Assembly (NCBI GenBank): GCA_963707445.1 | Contig: CAVPPW010000004.1 | Span: forward strand, 124,001-188,000 | Direction of reading: 5' to 3' | Length of the DNA stretch: 64,000 nucleotides | Source: JALORV01 sp963707445 | GTDB taxonomy: Bacteria; Pseudomonadota; Gammaproteobacteria; Burkholderiales; Burkholderiaceae_F | Shown: positions 20,591-29,097 of the stretch, in pieces | Layout: each line of letters starts with the position of its first letter | Position numbering within the stretch: position 1 is the stretch's first letter | The notes under the pieces: generated by a model | What the model was told of the DNA's origin: nothing | The model's input: the letters and a program-made list of their open reading frames with translations, nothing else | Databases searched by the model: none | Program-made: the position numbers and the translations under genes

Positions 20591-20938
20591 TCCAAGCTCC
20601 GCTGTACGTTCGTTGGACGTCGCCGCCGGGAAAAGGTGACAAGCGCGCTCTGCGGTCGGCTCACGTTTCGCACTGCCGTCCCACTGCGGAAAGCCGCGGA
20701 CGCCTCGGCCGCAGTCCGCGCCGCAGTCAACTCTGGCCTCGGAGACAGCGCGAGCCGCGATTACCACGCCGCAATCTAGCCGCAAGGGATTGGCGCGCGG
20801 TGTGCAAACATGACTCGCAGTCGCTGTTGCAGCTTGCCGCCGGGCAGCGGCACCGTTCCGATAAACAGGATGACGGCCGCGGCGGGCGCAACTAAGCTCG
20901 CGTCCCGAAGCGTCCGACGGCGCGCCACGGAGACTTCA
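20591..20938. other. Divergent intergenic region, ECF sigma and Bug gene
   Basis: These 348 bases separate two divergent starts and should hold both promoters. No gene, tRNA or clear palindrome was found. The open frames running through it from each side are N-terminal over-extensions of the flanking genes. Confidence 0.5.
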
Positions 20939-21904
20939 ATGCTTCGACTTGCTCGGCTGCTCGCCGCGTGCGTCCTCGCCGGTCTTGCCGGCATCGCCAG
21001 CGCCCAGACCTGGCCCGACAGGCCGGTGCGGCTGATTTCAGTATTCCCGCCGGGCGGATCGGTCGACCAGGTCGCGCGCGTGCTGGCTCAGCAATTGAGC
21101 AAGCAACTCGGCCAGAGCGTCGTCGTCGAGAACCTCGGCGGCGCGTCCGGCTCGATCGGAACGGCTGCGGTGGCCAAGGCAGCGCCCGACGGCTACACCT
21201 TCGGCGTCGTGTTCGACACGCACGGCACGAACCCGAGCCTGATCCCGAACCTGTCGTACGACACGATGGCAGGGCTCGAGCATGTGACGCTGATCGGCAC
21301 ATCGCCGATGGCGCTGGTCGCTTCGGCCCGATCGAAGTACATGAAGTTCGCCGACGTCAACGCCGATGCGCGGAGCGTCAAGGGCGTGACGATCGGATCG
21401 ATCGGCACCGGCAGTCTTGGTCATCTCGCGATGATCCAGGCCGGCAAACAGGACGGGTGGTCGTGGACGCATGTGCCGTATCGCGGTGGCGGACCGTTGA
21501 TGAACGACGTCGTGGCCGGGCACACGCCGCTCGGCATCGGCACCGTGTTTCTGGTGATGCCGCACGTGAAGGCGGGCACGGTGCGGCCGATCGCGGTCAC
21601 CGGCGCCAAACGCCATCCGAACCTGCCCGATACGCCGACGCTGGCCGAATCCGGCATCCGCAATTTCGAGGCGCTCGCCTACTGGGGCGTGATTGCGCCG
21701 GCGAAAACGCCCGCGGCGATCGTCGAGCGGATGAACGCTGAGCTTCAGAAGGCGTTGAAGGACCCGACGGTTGCCGAACGACTCGCGGCGCAGGGCATGA
21801 CGCTCACCGGCCAGGGCCCAGCGGAGTTCAAGGCGTTTACTCAGAAGGAGATCGAGCGCTGGCGCAAGGTGGTGAAGGAGAACGGCATCACTGCCGGGTC
21901 GTAG
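20939..21904 (+). CDS. Bug/TctC-family periplasmic solute-binding protein
   Basis: An intact 321-residue tripartite tricarboxylate transporter-type binding protein (Bug family), secreted by a Sec signal (LARLLAACVLAGLAGIASAQ). Family marks are WPDRPVRLISVFPPGGSVDQ, the ligand-loop VVVENLGGASGSIGTAAVAKA, PDGYTFGVV, WTHVPYRGGGPLMNDVVAGH and the C-terminal DTPTLAESGIRNFEAL. No TctA/TctB membrane genes are nearby, as is usual for orphan Bug genes in Burkholderiales. Ligand unknown, often a carboxylate. The start at 20939 follows CGGAGACTTCA and yields the signal peptide; the upstream in-frame extension was rejected. Confidence 0.9.
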   Translation: MLRLARLLAACVLAGLAGIASAQTWPDRPVRLISVFPPGGSVDQVARVLAQQLSKQLGQSVVVENLGGASGSIGTAAVAKAAPDGYTFGVVFDTHGTNPSLIPNLSYDTMAGLEHVTLIGTSPMALVASARSKYMKFADVNADARSVKGVTIGSIGTGSLGHLAMIQAGKQDGWSWTHVPYRGGGPLMNDVVAGHTPLGIGTVFLVMPHVKAGTVRPIAVTGAKRHPNLPDTPTLAESGIRNFEALAYWGVIAPAKTPAAIVERMNAELQKALKDPTVAERLAAQGMTLTGQGPAEFKAFTQKEIERWRKVVKENGITAGS

Positions 21905-22109
21905 GCGCGCGGGCCTTGGCCCCTACGGACGGTCCTCTTCATCGGAACTATCGGCAGCGCCAGTCAAACTCCACGTCGACGTCAGCAAGAACCCGCTACT
22001 CGTCTCCGCTAGCGATCAGTAGGCAACAGTCGGCCAGAGGCGGCCGCGGGCATCACCGCGGCGATCGACCCGAAACAGGACTCCGATAGCTGCCTCTATG
22101 AGCCGTAGC

Positions 22110-22406
22110 CTACATTTCGACGATCGCCTCGCCTGAGACGGGATCGGTGACGCCCAAGCCGCCACCAAGATCCTCCAGAGTGTCGCGGAAGGTATCCAGC
22201 ATAGCGATCATCCGGGGCCGCGCAGCCACCAGGCTCTCGTGAGAGTCCCATTCGCCGATCACACAGTACGTGCGATCACCTGTCTTGATCAACGAGAAGC
22301 GCCTAAAGCCGCTGAGGTCAAAGCGGGGGGCCTTGCGGTGCGCCTCGACGAATTCGGTTTCACGCCCCGCCTTGACCCGGAACCGCACAACGTTGAATGC
22401 CGTCAT
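22110..22406 (-). CDS. Small antibiotic-biosynthesis-monooxygenase-like (ABM) protein
   Basis: An intact 98-residue protein resembling the dimeric alpha/beta-barrel ABM domain: FNVVRFRVKAGRETEFVEAH at the N terminus and YCVIGEWDSHESLVAARP in the middle. Such proteins are small cytosolic oxygenases or stress proteins without a cofactor. It sits alone between gaps of about 200 bases on each side in which I see no gene. Function cannot be narrowed. Confidence 0.7.
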   Translation of the reverse strand: MTAFNVVRFRVKAGRETEFVEAHRKAPRFDLSGFRRFSLIKTGDRTYCVIGEWDSHESLVAARPRMIAMLDTFRDTLEDLGGGLGVTDPVSGEAIVEM

Positions 22407-22609
22407 GGTGCTCTCTCCTTGCGTTTATGCCGCATGACATGAGCCGCAAGCCTACGCCTACAGACCATTCCTAGCGTGCCGACTGAATTCGGTTGCTCAT
22501 CCCGCAGGCGTGCCGTCGCCGCGCACGTCATAACCGCCTTTGGCCATAGAAGCAGCCAAGGCGAGGAGCACTATTCGAACAGCGAAAAGCGGACATTCGA
22601 CGTAAAGAG

Positions 22610-23164
22610 CTACGACTGCCGCACGGGCGCGTCGCCCCGGGCAAGGACGGCGGCGTGATCAAGACTCACACCATTGACGAGTGGGTCCGCATGTCGATGG
22701 ATCAGTAGCCAGTCCTCGCCTTGTCGGCGATAGACCAACGTCACTCTGAGCGCCCAGTCCTGCGCAGGCAGGCCGCCTACTTCAACGTTCTGCCTTTCAA
22801 TCACGGCCAGGACCACCATATCGGCCGACGCATAGGTCTGAAGCACCTCCTGCGTGAAAGTGCCGTTCTTGAAGAAGCGTCCCATCGCCTCGAAGCGCGC
22901 CTCGGTGAGCTCCGGGCCGCGGGTGGGAGTTCCGCCGAACGGGGAGAACAGCAGAAAGTCCGCACTGGAGGTGACGAACTGGCGATAAGCCTTTACGTTC
23001 CCCCGCATGAGGGCGCCGTGACCTTTCGCTGAACGCCGCACCAGTTCAGCGGTCACCTGTTCGTCGTTAACGCGGTCGTGCCGCGACGTGCCATCACGCG
23101 TCTGAGCAATTGGCGATGACACAACGCCGCTCGCCGCGAGGATTGTCCACAGTGAACCCAGCAT
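22610..23164 (-). CDS. Exported SnoaL/NTF2-like (DUF4440-type) protein
   Basis: A protein of 184 residues whose open frame extends to 23281. The ATG at 23164 (MLGSLWTILAASGVVSSPIA) gives a signal peptide. The mature part shows a cystatin/NTF2-like fold pattern: an N-terminal helix (ALMRGNVKAYRQFVTSSADFLLFSPFGG), a middle strand region DMVVLAVIERQ and the C-terminal RVTLVYRRQGEDWLLIHRHAD. This resembles the DUF4440/SnoaL ketosteroid-isomerase-like group. It is divergent from a LysR-type regulator with an 88-base gap, so it is a plausible target of it. Confidence 0.7.
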   Translation of the reverse strand: MLGSLWTILAASGVVSSPIAQTRDGTSRHDRVNDEQVTAELVRRSAKGHGALMRGNVKAYRQFVTSSADFLLFSPFGGTPTRGPELTEARFEAMGRFFKNGTFTQEVLQTYASADMVVLAVIERQNVEVGGLPAQDWALRVTLVYRRQGEDWLLIHRHADPLVNGVSLDHAAVLARGDAPVRQS

Positions 23165-23243
23165 CTCAGTACTCCTTAGTCTCTGCAATGCATGCAAGGG
23201 ACGAAAGATGGCATTGGAGCAGCGCTGAATACAGCGATATGAT

Positions 23244-23260
23244 TTCAGCAATGTGCTGAA
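23244..23260. promoter_or_regulatory. Perfect 7-bp inverted repeat at the LysR gene start
   Basis: TTCAGCA-ATG-TGCTGAA is a perfect 7-base inverted repeat with a 3-base centre. It overlaps the GTG start of the LysR gene and lies 80 bases from the divergent SnoaL-like gene. A shorter repeat, CGCTG-AATA-CAGCG, lies just upstream at 23223-23236. Placement in the shared control region suggests an autoregulatory LysR operator. Confidence 0.5.
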
Positions 23261-24218
23261 GGAAATTAATCTTGCCCGCACTGACCTGAATCTCCTCGTC
23301 GTATTCGAGGCGGTGCTCTCTTCGCGTCACGTCGGCCGGGCGGCCGAACGGCTGAACCTGACGCCATCAGCCGTTAGCCACGGCCTTGCGCGCTTGCGGC
23401 GGCTCTTCAACGACCCGCTGTTTCTCAGAACGCCGAAAGGTGTCGTGCCCACGGGGCGTGCGCTGGAGCTAGCGGCGCCGGTCGCAGACATCCTGATTCG
23501 CGCAAGAAATGTCATCGCGATTGCGGAGCCGTTCGATCCTGCAACGTCCGCACGCCGGTTTACGCTCGGCGCACCCGACGGCATTTCGGCGGTATCGCTG
23601 CCGCCGCTTCTCGCAGAGTTGCGGCAGCATGCGCCCGGAGTGGACCTCAGCCTGCGCCAGCTGCTGCCGGTACCTGGAGAAACTTCGGCCGAGCGCGCGT
23701 GGCGCAACGTTTTCGCCGACCTGGACGGACGCGCGCTCGATGTCGCCGTGATTCCCAGCGCACCGGTTGCGCGGCGCTTTCAATCCCGACTCCTCTACGA
23801 GGAGAAATTTGTAGTCGCCATGCGCGCTCGGCATCGGTTTGCGGCCGATCCGACGCTGGACCGGTATTGCGACATGCGTCACGTGTTGGTCTCGCTCAGC
23901 GGCGACGCTGAGGGGTTTGTCGACAAGGCGCTGGCGAGGCGACGGCGCTCGCGGCGGATCGCGCTCACCGTGCCGAGTTTCATGTTCGCACTGGCAGTCA
24001 TTGCGGAAACCGATCTCATCGCAGCATTACCAAGTAAGTTTGTGGCGATGCACGGGCCACGGTTCGGGGTGGTGGCCATCGAGCCACCGCTGCCGCTACC
24101 GAGTTACCGGATCAGTGCGATCGCTGCGAAATCAGCGCTCCTGGATTCGGGCGTCGCGTGGCTCTTCGAGGTCCTTGCCGACGAGAGACGGATGCTCCGG
24201 CAGCGGTTGAAGCACTAG
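23253..24218 (+). CDS. LysR-family transcriptional regulator
   Basis: An intact 321-residue LysR-type regulator. The winged helix-turn-helix spans about residues 8-66: LNLLVVFEAVLSSRHVGRAA, ERLNLTPSAVSHGLARLRRL and LFLRTPKGVVPTGRALEL. The effector-binding domain follows (FTLGAPDGISAVSLPPLLAEL). The GTG at 23253 has no good ribosome site, and the preceding ATG at 23251 runs into a stop, so the start is slightly uncertain. It is likely to control the divergent SnoaL-like gene through the inverted repeat at its own start. Confidence 0.9.
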   Translation: MLKEINLARTDLNLLVVFEAVLSSRHVGRAAERLNLTPSAVSHGLARLRRLFNDPLFLRTPKGVVPTGRALELAAPVADILIRARNVIAIAEPFDPATSARRFTLGAPDGISAVSLPPLLAELRQHAPGVDLSLRQLLPVPGETSAERAWRNVFADLDGRALDVAVIPSAPVARRFQSRLLYEEKFVVAMRARHRFAADPTLDRYCDMRHVLVSLSGDAEGFVDKALARRRRSRRIALTVPSFMFALAVIAETDLIAALPSKFVAMHGPRFGVVAIEPPLPLPSYRISAIAAKSALLDSGVAWLFEVLADERRMLRQRLKH

Positions 24219-24601
24219 TTGTGCTCTGTTGAGTTTGCTTGGAGTGTCGATGCTCCCAGCCGGCCAATTGCCGCGACGGACGGAGCTGCAGGCGAGCGAA
24301 TGGTGGGACGACACCCCTCGTCAACAACTCGGACCACATGACGGCCTGCCGGACACACTGCGTAAGTCGAAATGACAGCTAACGGCCGAAATCAACCGAT
24401 CGGCGCTATGTCTGCTCTGGGCGAACTCTCACGATCTGCATTCGGCAACGACTAACGACCGCAAGGGGGTCGCTTGCGGAAGCACCGCAGGCATTGCATT
24501 TTGTCTTGCGGCCTGATGGCCGCTTGATGCAGCCACACTTGCCACACTGATTCGCTCGCAGCGCGGTCAACCGGCACTGTGATGCCCACCAGATTCCGCG
24601 C
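24219..24601. other. Intergenic region with possible small zinc-ribbon ORF
   Basis: These 383 bases separate convergent genes and have lower GC than the surroundings. No RNA gene or repeat was found. The only coding candidate is a short minus-strand frame with four paired cysteines, listed separately. Confidence 0.4.
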
Positions 24602-24651
24602 TCACGGTCGGTTGCGGCCCAGCTGGTCGTGGCTTGCGACCCAGTCGCCAT
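24406..24651 (-). CDS. Possible small zinc-ribbon protein
   Basis: An open frame of up to 81 residues with ANQCGKCGCIKRPSGRKTKC followed by NACG, that is two C-x-x-C knuckles about 15 residues apart, as in small zinc ribbons. The long version overlaps the HMG-CoA reductase 3' end. A shorter version could begin at a TTG within the gap, giving about 45 residues. No clear ribosome site is seen. The family is not recognised and it may be chance. Confidence 0.25.
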   Translation of the reverse strand: MATGSQATTSWAATDRERGIWWASQCRLTALRANQCGKCGCIKRPSGRKTKCNACGASASDPLAVVSRCRMQIVRVRPEQT

Positions 24652-25799
24652 GGATCACCGCGCTCGCCAGCGAGGTCTCTCCGGCCAGCACGACGCCCGC
24701 GCAGATCTCGGCAAATTTGTCCGCCTTGCCGCTGCCGTAGCAGCCGAGCAGTTCGAGGCACTCGCGCTGGGTCGGAAGACCGGTGCCGCCGCCGTACGTC
24801 CCGACGATCAGCGAGGGCAGCGTGATCGACCAGTAGTAGTCACCGTTGGCAAGCAACTGGGTATAGACGATGCCCGCATGCGATTCGGCGACGTTGGCGA
24901 CGTCCTGTCCGGTGGCGATGAACAGTGCCGCCAGGCCGTTGGCCGCGTGCGCGCCGTTGTTGGCCGACCCGGCCAGAAAGGCGCCGACGTTGGACATCTG
25001 GCGCGCGGCGAACATCTCGGCCGTGTCGACACCCATGATGCGCTTCATCGGCTCGCGTTGCAGCACGCATTCGGCGACAACGCGCTTGCCGCGCGTGACC
25101 AGCATATTGAGCTGTGAGTGTTTCTTGTCGGTATCCATGTTGCCGGACAGCAGGTAGCGCGCGCCGCCCGGGTAGTGCGCCGTGATCCACTCGCACGCGG
25201 CCAGCGTCGCCTTGCCGGTCATGTTCTGACCTGCCGCATCGCCGGTGGTGTAGTTGAAGCGCAGATGGCGCATCGGCCCGACGGCGTACTGATAGATATT
25301 GACCAGGCGGCCGACCTGGCTGGTCGCTTCGGCGGCCGCCTTGATCGCATCGAACTGCGCCTCGACCCAGCTTCCGAACTCGCGCGCCCTCAGCGCATCG
25401 TCGAAGACGAAAACCGGCGAGCGCTGCATGAACTGTTCGACCACCGTGGTCTTGACGCCGCCGCACTCGGTGACGAGGCGCATGCCGCGGTTGTAGCTCG
25501 CGACCAGCGTGCCCTCGGTCGTCGCGAGCGGCACATAGAAGTGCCCGCTGGCGTGCTCCCCGCGAATCAGCAGCGGGCCCGCCAGACCGATCGGAACCTG
25601 CGCGACGCCGATGAAGTTCTCGATGTTCCCGGGCAGTGAGGCAGGATCGATCGAGTAGTGCCCGACATGCGGCAGCGCCTGACCGGTTTGCTGCGTGGCG
25701 AACTCGCGCCGGCGCAGGGCCATCGCGTCGGTGTAGTCGCTCGCTGAATCGCGCGGAACTTTCGGCGCTCCGGGCCGCGCAGGAGGTGTTGTTCGGCAT
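24602..25799 (-). CDS. Class I-like HMG-CoA reductase, frameshift near the start
   Basis: About 400 residues of a hydroxymethylglutaryl-CoA reductase, which reduces HMG-CoA to mevalonate. Motifs match the class I (eukaryote/archaeal) type: NIENFIGVAQVPIGLAGPLL, ATTEGTLVASYNRG with its catalytic Glu, NYTTGDAAGQNMTGKA, GNMDTDKKHSQLNML with the catalytic Lys, GTYGGGTGLPTQRECLELLG, and a C-terminal catalytic His in VASHDQLGRNR. The first codons (MPNNT at 25799, with a good GGAGG site) are in another frame; a change near 25780 leads to GAPKVPRDSASDYTDAMAL. No other mevalonate gene is nearby. Confidence 0.82.
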
Positions 25800-25971
25800 C
25801 TGCATTCCTCCCCGGCTGCAACCGACCGACGATGGGAGCGGCTGAAAGCCGAACCGCAAGCGTACGGCGCGATCCGCGCCGGCGTCTTGATCCCGGCGCT
25901 GTCAGCGCGAGATCGTCAGCAGGACGTGGCGGTCGTCTTGCGCCCGTGCATTCAATCGGCCGCGGCCGCGC

Positions 25972-26982
25972 TCAGTCGACGACGCCGACGCTCTCGACCT
26001 CGCGCGCCGGATCGCCGCGCCGCGCGAACTGGGCGACCGCCACGCCGAGCAACGTGACAGCGGCGCCGAGCAGCTTGATCGCGCCGTAACCTTCCCCCGT
26101 CACCCACCAGGCCACCAGCCCGGCGACCGGTGGCATCAAGTAGATCAGTGGCGCGGTACGGGCGACACCGCGCACTGCGTTGACCCAGCCCCAGACGATC
26201 CAGCCGGCGAAGGCCGAAACGACGACGGCCCACAGCAGACCGGCCCAGATCGCCAGCGGCACCGCCGACCAGTCGACTCGCAGGCCCGCCGGCAGGCTCA
26301 GCAGCAGCACCGGCACGCTGCCGAGCAGCGTCGCATAGACCATGACCAGCACGCCACCGTGACGCTCGATCAGCGGTTTGGCAGCCACCGTATAGGCCGA
26401 AAAGAAGAAGGCCGCGACGAGCAGCACCAGATCGCCGCCGCTCGCGCGCCACTGCTGTCCGAGCAGCTTGTCGGACAGGAACACCAGCACGCCGAAGCAA
26501 GCGACTCCGACACCGGCCACTTGCGCCCGTGTCAACTGCTCGACGCCGAGCCCACGCAGCAGCAGCAGCGTGAATACCGGACCGCAGGCGAGGATCAGCG
26601 AACTGGAGAACGCGGTCGACCAGTCGATACCGAAGGTCACCGGAACGACGTGCATCAAGTGCCCGAGCAGGCCGAGACGCAGCAGCGCCCACCACTCGTC
26701 GCGCGACAGCCGTGGCCAGCGCGATCCATAGCGCTGCCATAGCAGCGCGACCGCGCAGACGGGCATGATCAGATAGCGCACGAATAGAAAGCCGCCGGGC
26801 GTGATCGCGGCGAATACCGCCTTCTGCACGCTGAAGTTGACGCCCCACACGAGAACCAGCGCCAGCGCCAGCAGCAGTGCAGCACGCTGCCTCGAGACGC
26901 CGGCCGGCCCCGCTGCATCCGTCGGCGCGGGTGGCGCGCCGCCGGCGTGCGGGCCAGTTCCAGGTGGACTCGATGTGCTCAT
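25972..26982 (-). CDS. EamA/DMT-family transporter
   Basis: An intact protein of about 336 residues with ten hydrophobic helices arranged as two EamA repeats. The first repeat starts ALLLALALVLVWGVNFSVQK; the second contains LVLLVAAFFFSAYTVAAKPL and ends in GAAVTLLGVAVAQFARR. Members export amino acids, nucleotides or other metabolites. The ATG at 26982 was chosen; the frame extends 14 codons further but without a better site. It is divergent from the fatty-acid-like operon across 104 bases and upstream of the HMG-CoA reductase in the same direction. Substrate unknown. Confidence 0.82.
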   Translation of the reverse strand: MSTSSPPGTGPHAGGAPPAPTDAAGPAGVSRQRAALLLALALVLVWGVNFSVQKAVFAAITPGGFLFVRYLIMPVCAVALLWQRYGSRWPRLSRDEWWALLRLGLLGHLMHVVPVTFGIDWSTAFSSSLILACGPVFTLLLLRGLGVEQLTRAQVAGVGVACFGVLVFLSDKLLGQQWRASGGDLVLLVAAFFFSAYTVAAKPLIERHGGVLVMVYATLLGSVPVLLLSLPAGLRVDWSAVPLAIWAGLLWAVVVSAFAGWIVWGWVNAVRGVARTAPLIYLMPPVAGLVAWWVTGEGYGAIKLLGAAVTLLGVAVAQFARRGDPAREVESVGVVD

Positions 26983-27086
26983 GCCGACAATCAGGCCGAA
27001 AGGCCGCGATTGAAGCGCGAGCAACGGCTCGATGTCAAAGTCAATACAATCGCGGTCGCGCCGCTTCGGCGCTTCCGCACCTGCTC

Positions 27087-27869
27087 ATGGCCACTTCATC
27101 CCAGTCCGCCGGCGCGGCGCTGCCGCTTGCGGGCCGCACCGCGCTGGTCACCGGCGCGGCGCGTGGCATCGGCCGCGCGATCGCGCGCAAGCTGGCAAGC
27201 GCCGGCTGCGACGTCGTCGTCAACTACTACAACAGCCACGAAGAGGCCGAGGCGCTGTGCGCCGAGTTCCGTACGCTCGGCCGCAGGGCCGTGGCACTGA
27301 AGGCGAGCGTCGGTCTTCCGGACAGCGTCGACGAGATGTTCGGCGAACTCACCAAGCACTTCGACCGCCTCGACATCGTCGTCAGCAATGCCGCGAGCGG
27401 CGTGCTCAAGCCAGCGATGGACATGACGCTGAAGCACTGGCGCTGGTGCATGGAGACCAATGCGTTCGCGTTGAACCTGCTGGCGCAGCGGGCCGCACCG
27501 TTGATGGGTGCCGGGGGCCGCATCGTCGCGATGTCGAGTCTCGGCTCGGTGCGGGCGATGCCGAACTACGCGTTCATCGGTGCATCGAAGGCGGCACTCG
27601 AGTCGCTGGTCCGTGCGCTGGCGCAGGAACTCGGTCCGCGCGGCATCCGCGTCAATGCGGTCAGTGCCGGCGTCGTCGAAACCGACGCGCTTTCATATTT
27701 CCCGAACCGCGAGGAATTGCTGGCCTCGTTCCGCGCGCGCGCGCCGGCCGGCCCGGTGCTGACCCCTGAGGACGTGGCCGGCGCGGTCTATCTGCTGTGC
27801 CTGCCGGAAGCGGCGATGATCAACGGCACGACGCTGTTCGTCGACGGCGGCTTCGCGATCTCCGGTTGA
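27087..27869 (+). CDS. SDR oxidoreductase resembling enoyl-ACP reductase FabL
   Basis: An intact 260-residue short-chain dehydrogenase. It has the NADP site TALVTGAARGIGRAI, the SNAASG element in place of NNAG, and a Y-x6-K-type active region (MSSLGSVRAMPNYAFIGASK). The combination SNAASGVLKPAMDM, LGSVR and DALSYFPNREELL is what is known from FabL (enoyl-ACP reductase III) rather than from FabG. It would reduce the enoyl-ACP at the end of each elongation cycle. It is the first gene of the seven-gene operon; its stop overlaps the fabG-like start (TGATG). Confidence 0.8.
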   Translation: MATSSQSAGAALPLAGRTALVTGAARGIGRAIARKLASAGCDVVVNYYNSHEEAEALCAEFRTLGRRAVALKASVGLPDSVDEMFGELTKHFDRLDIVVSNAASGVLKPAMDMTLKHWRWCMETNAFALNLLAQRAAPLMGAGGRIVAMSSLGSVRAMPNYAFIGASKAALESLVRALAQELGPRGIRVNAVSAGVVETDALSYFPNREELLASFRARAPAGPVLTPEDVAGAVYLLCLPEAAMINGTTLFVDGGFAISG

Positions 27870-28636
27870 TGATGGCCGCTGCTCTCGATTCCGGACTGTC
27901 GGGCAAGGTGGCCGTCGTCACCGGCGGCAGCCGCGGCATCGGTCGTGCGATCGTCGAACTGCTGGCCGCCGATGGCGTCGACGTCGTGTTCTTCTACCGC
28001 GGCAATGCCGAGGCCGCGCGCGAGGTCGCCGACGCCGTCGCGCAGGCCGGCGGCAAGGCCGAGGCGATCCAGGCCGACGTCGCCGATTCGACCGCGGTCG
28101 CCGCGGCAATCGACCGCGTGATCGAGACGCGCGGCCGCATCGACGTGCTGGTCAACAATGCCGGCGTCGTGCGCGACAACCTGCTGGCGCTGCTGAGCGA
28201 CGAAGACATCGGCATCGTTCTCGACACCAACGTCGGCGGCGTCTTCAACGTCACGCGCGCGGTCGTGCCGCACATGATCTCCAAAAGGTCGGGGCGAATC
28301 ATCAATCTCAGTTCGGTCGCGGGCGAGAAAGCCGGACGCGGCCAGGCGAACTACGCGGCGAGCAAGGGCGCGATCAACGCCTTCACGCGGGCGATGGCGG
28401 TCGAGCTGGCCTCGCGCAAGATCACGGTAAACTGCGTCGCGCCCGGCGTGATCGAGACCGAGATGTCACAGCAGGTCAGAGATCTGGCCGGCGACGAGGT
28501 CAAGGCGCGCATCTTGCTGCGCCGCTATGGACAGGCGCGCGATGTTGCCTACGCCGTCTGGTTCCTCGCCTCGCGCTTCGCCGACTACATCACGGGCGAA
28601 GTCCTGCACGTCGACGGCGGATTCAAAATGGAGTGA
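27869..28636 (+). CDS. fabG: 3-oxoacyl-ACP reductase, FabG-like
   Basis: An intact 255-residue SDR that reduces 3-ketoacyl-ACP to 3-hydroxyacyl-ACP. It shows KVAVVTGGSRGIGRAIVELL, the NNAG element LVNNAGVVRDNLL, the catalytic Ser-Tyr-Lys in INLSSVAGEKAGRGQANYAA-SKGA, and PGVIETEMSQQVRDL followed by GEVLHVDGGF. This matches FabG closely. Its ATG overlaps the stop of the FabL-like gene. A second ATG directly follows and could also be used. It is a dedicated copy within the operon; the housekeeping fabG would lie elsewhere. Confidence 0.88.
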   Translation: MMAAALDSGLSGKVAVVTGGSRGIGRAIVELLAADGVDVVFFYRGNAEAAREVADAVAQAGGKAEAIQADVADSTAVAAAIDRVIETRGRIDVLVNNAGVVRDNLLALLSDEDIGIVLDTNVGGVFNVTRAVVPHMISKRSGRIINLSSVAGEKAGRGQANYAASKGAINAFTRAMAVELASRKITVNCVAPGVIETEMSQQVRDLAGDEVKARILLRRYGQARDVAYAVWFLASRFADYITGEVLHVDGGFKME

Positions 28637-28640
28637 GGGA

Positions 28641-29069
28641 ATGTCAGAACAGGCCATCAGCCAACAAGAAATCGATGCGGTCTTTCCGAAGGTCGCGCAG
28701 GTCATCGCCGACGCGCTCGGCTGCGACGTCGAGGACGTCAAGCCGAAGGTCCCGTTGATCGAAGGTCTCGATGCAGAATCGATCGACTTTCTCGACCTCG
28801 TGTTCCGGCTCGAGCGCGGCTTCGGTGTGAAGATTCCGCGCGGCAAGATCGTCGAGGACGCACGCGGGCCGCTGCCCGAGGCCGAGTTCGAGAGCAAGGG
28901 CATCGTCACCGAGGCCGGGCTCGCGCGGCTGAAGGAATTCCTGAGCGAAGTGCCGGCAGAGCGGTTCAAGACGCCGCTGAAGGCTGCCGACATCCCGCGC
29001 CTGTTTACGCCCGAGACGTTCTGCAAGGTCGTCGTCCGCGCGCAACGGACCGCACAGGCGGCGGCCTGA
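28641..29069 (+). CDS. Acyl carrier protein with C-terminal extension
   Basis: A 142-residue acyl carrier protein. The phosphopantetheine-bearing Ser lies in EGLDAESIDFLDLVFRLERG at about residue 45, with the usual helix II text after it. Normal ACPs are about 80 residues. Here 60 more residues follow, including AEFESKGIVTEAGLARLKEF, LFTPETFCKVVVRAQR and an Ala-rich end. The extension may bind partner enzymes. Four bases separate it from fabG, with a ribosome site GAGTGAGGGA. It would be activated by the AcpS domain encoded at the end of the operon. Confidence 0.88.
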   Translation: MSEQAISQQEIDAVFPKVAQVIADALGCDVEDVKPKVPLIEGLDAESIDFLDLVFRLERGFGVKIPRGKIVEDARGPLPEAEFESKGIVTEAGLARLKEFLSEVPAERFKTPLKAADIPRLFTPETFCKVVVRAQRTAQAAA

Positions 29070-29097
29070 GGCAGCGCCCGGCACTTGCGGCAGCGGC

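Noticed and set aside
27045..27050. TACAAT as the -10 element of the acyl operon
   Set aside because: No acceptable -35 hexamer lies at 16-18 bases upstream, so the promoter was not called.
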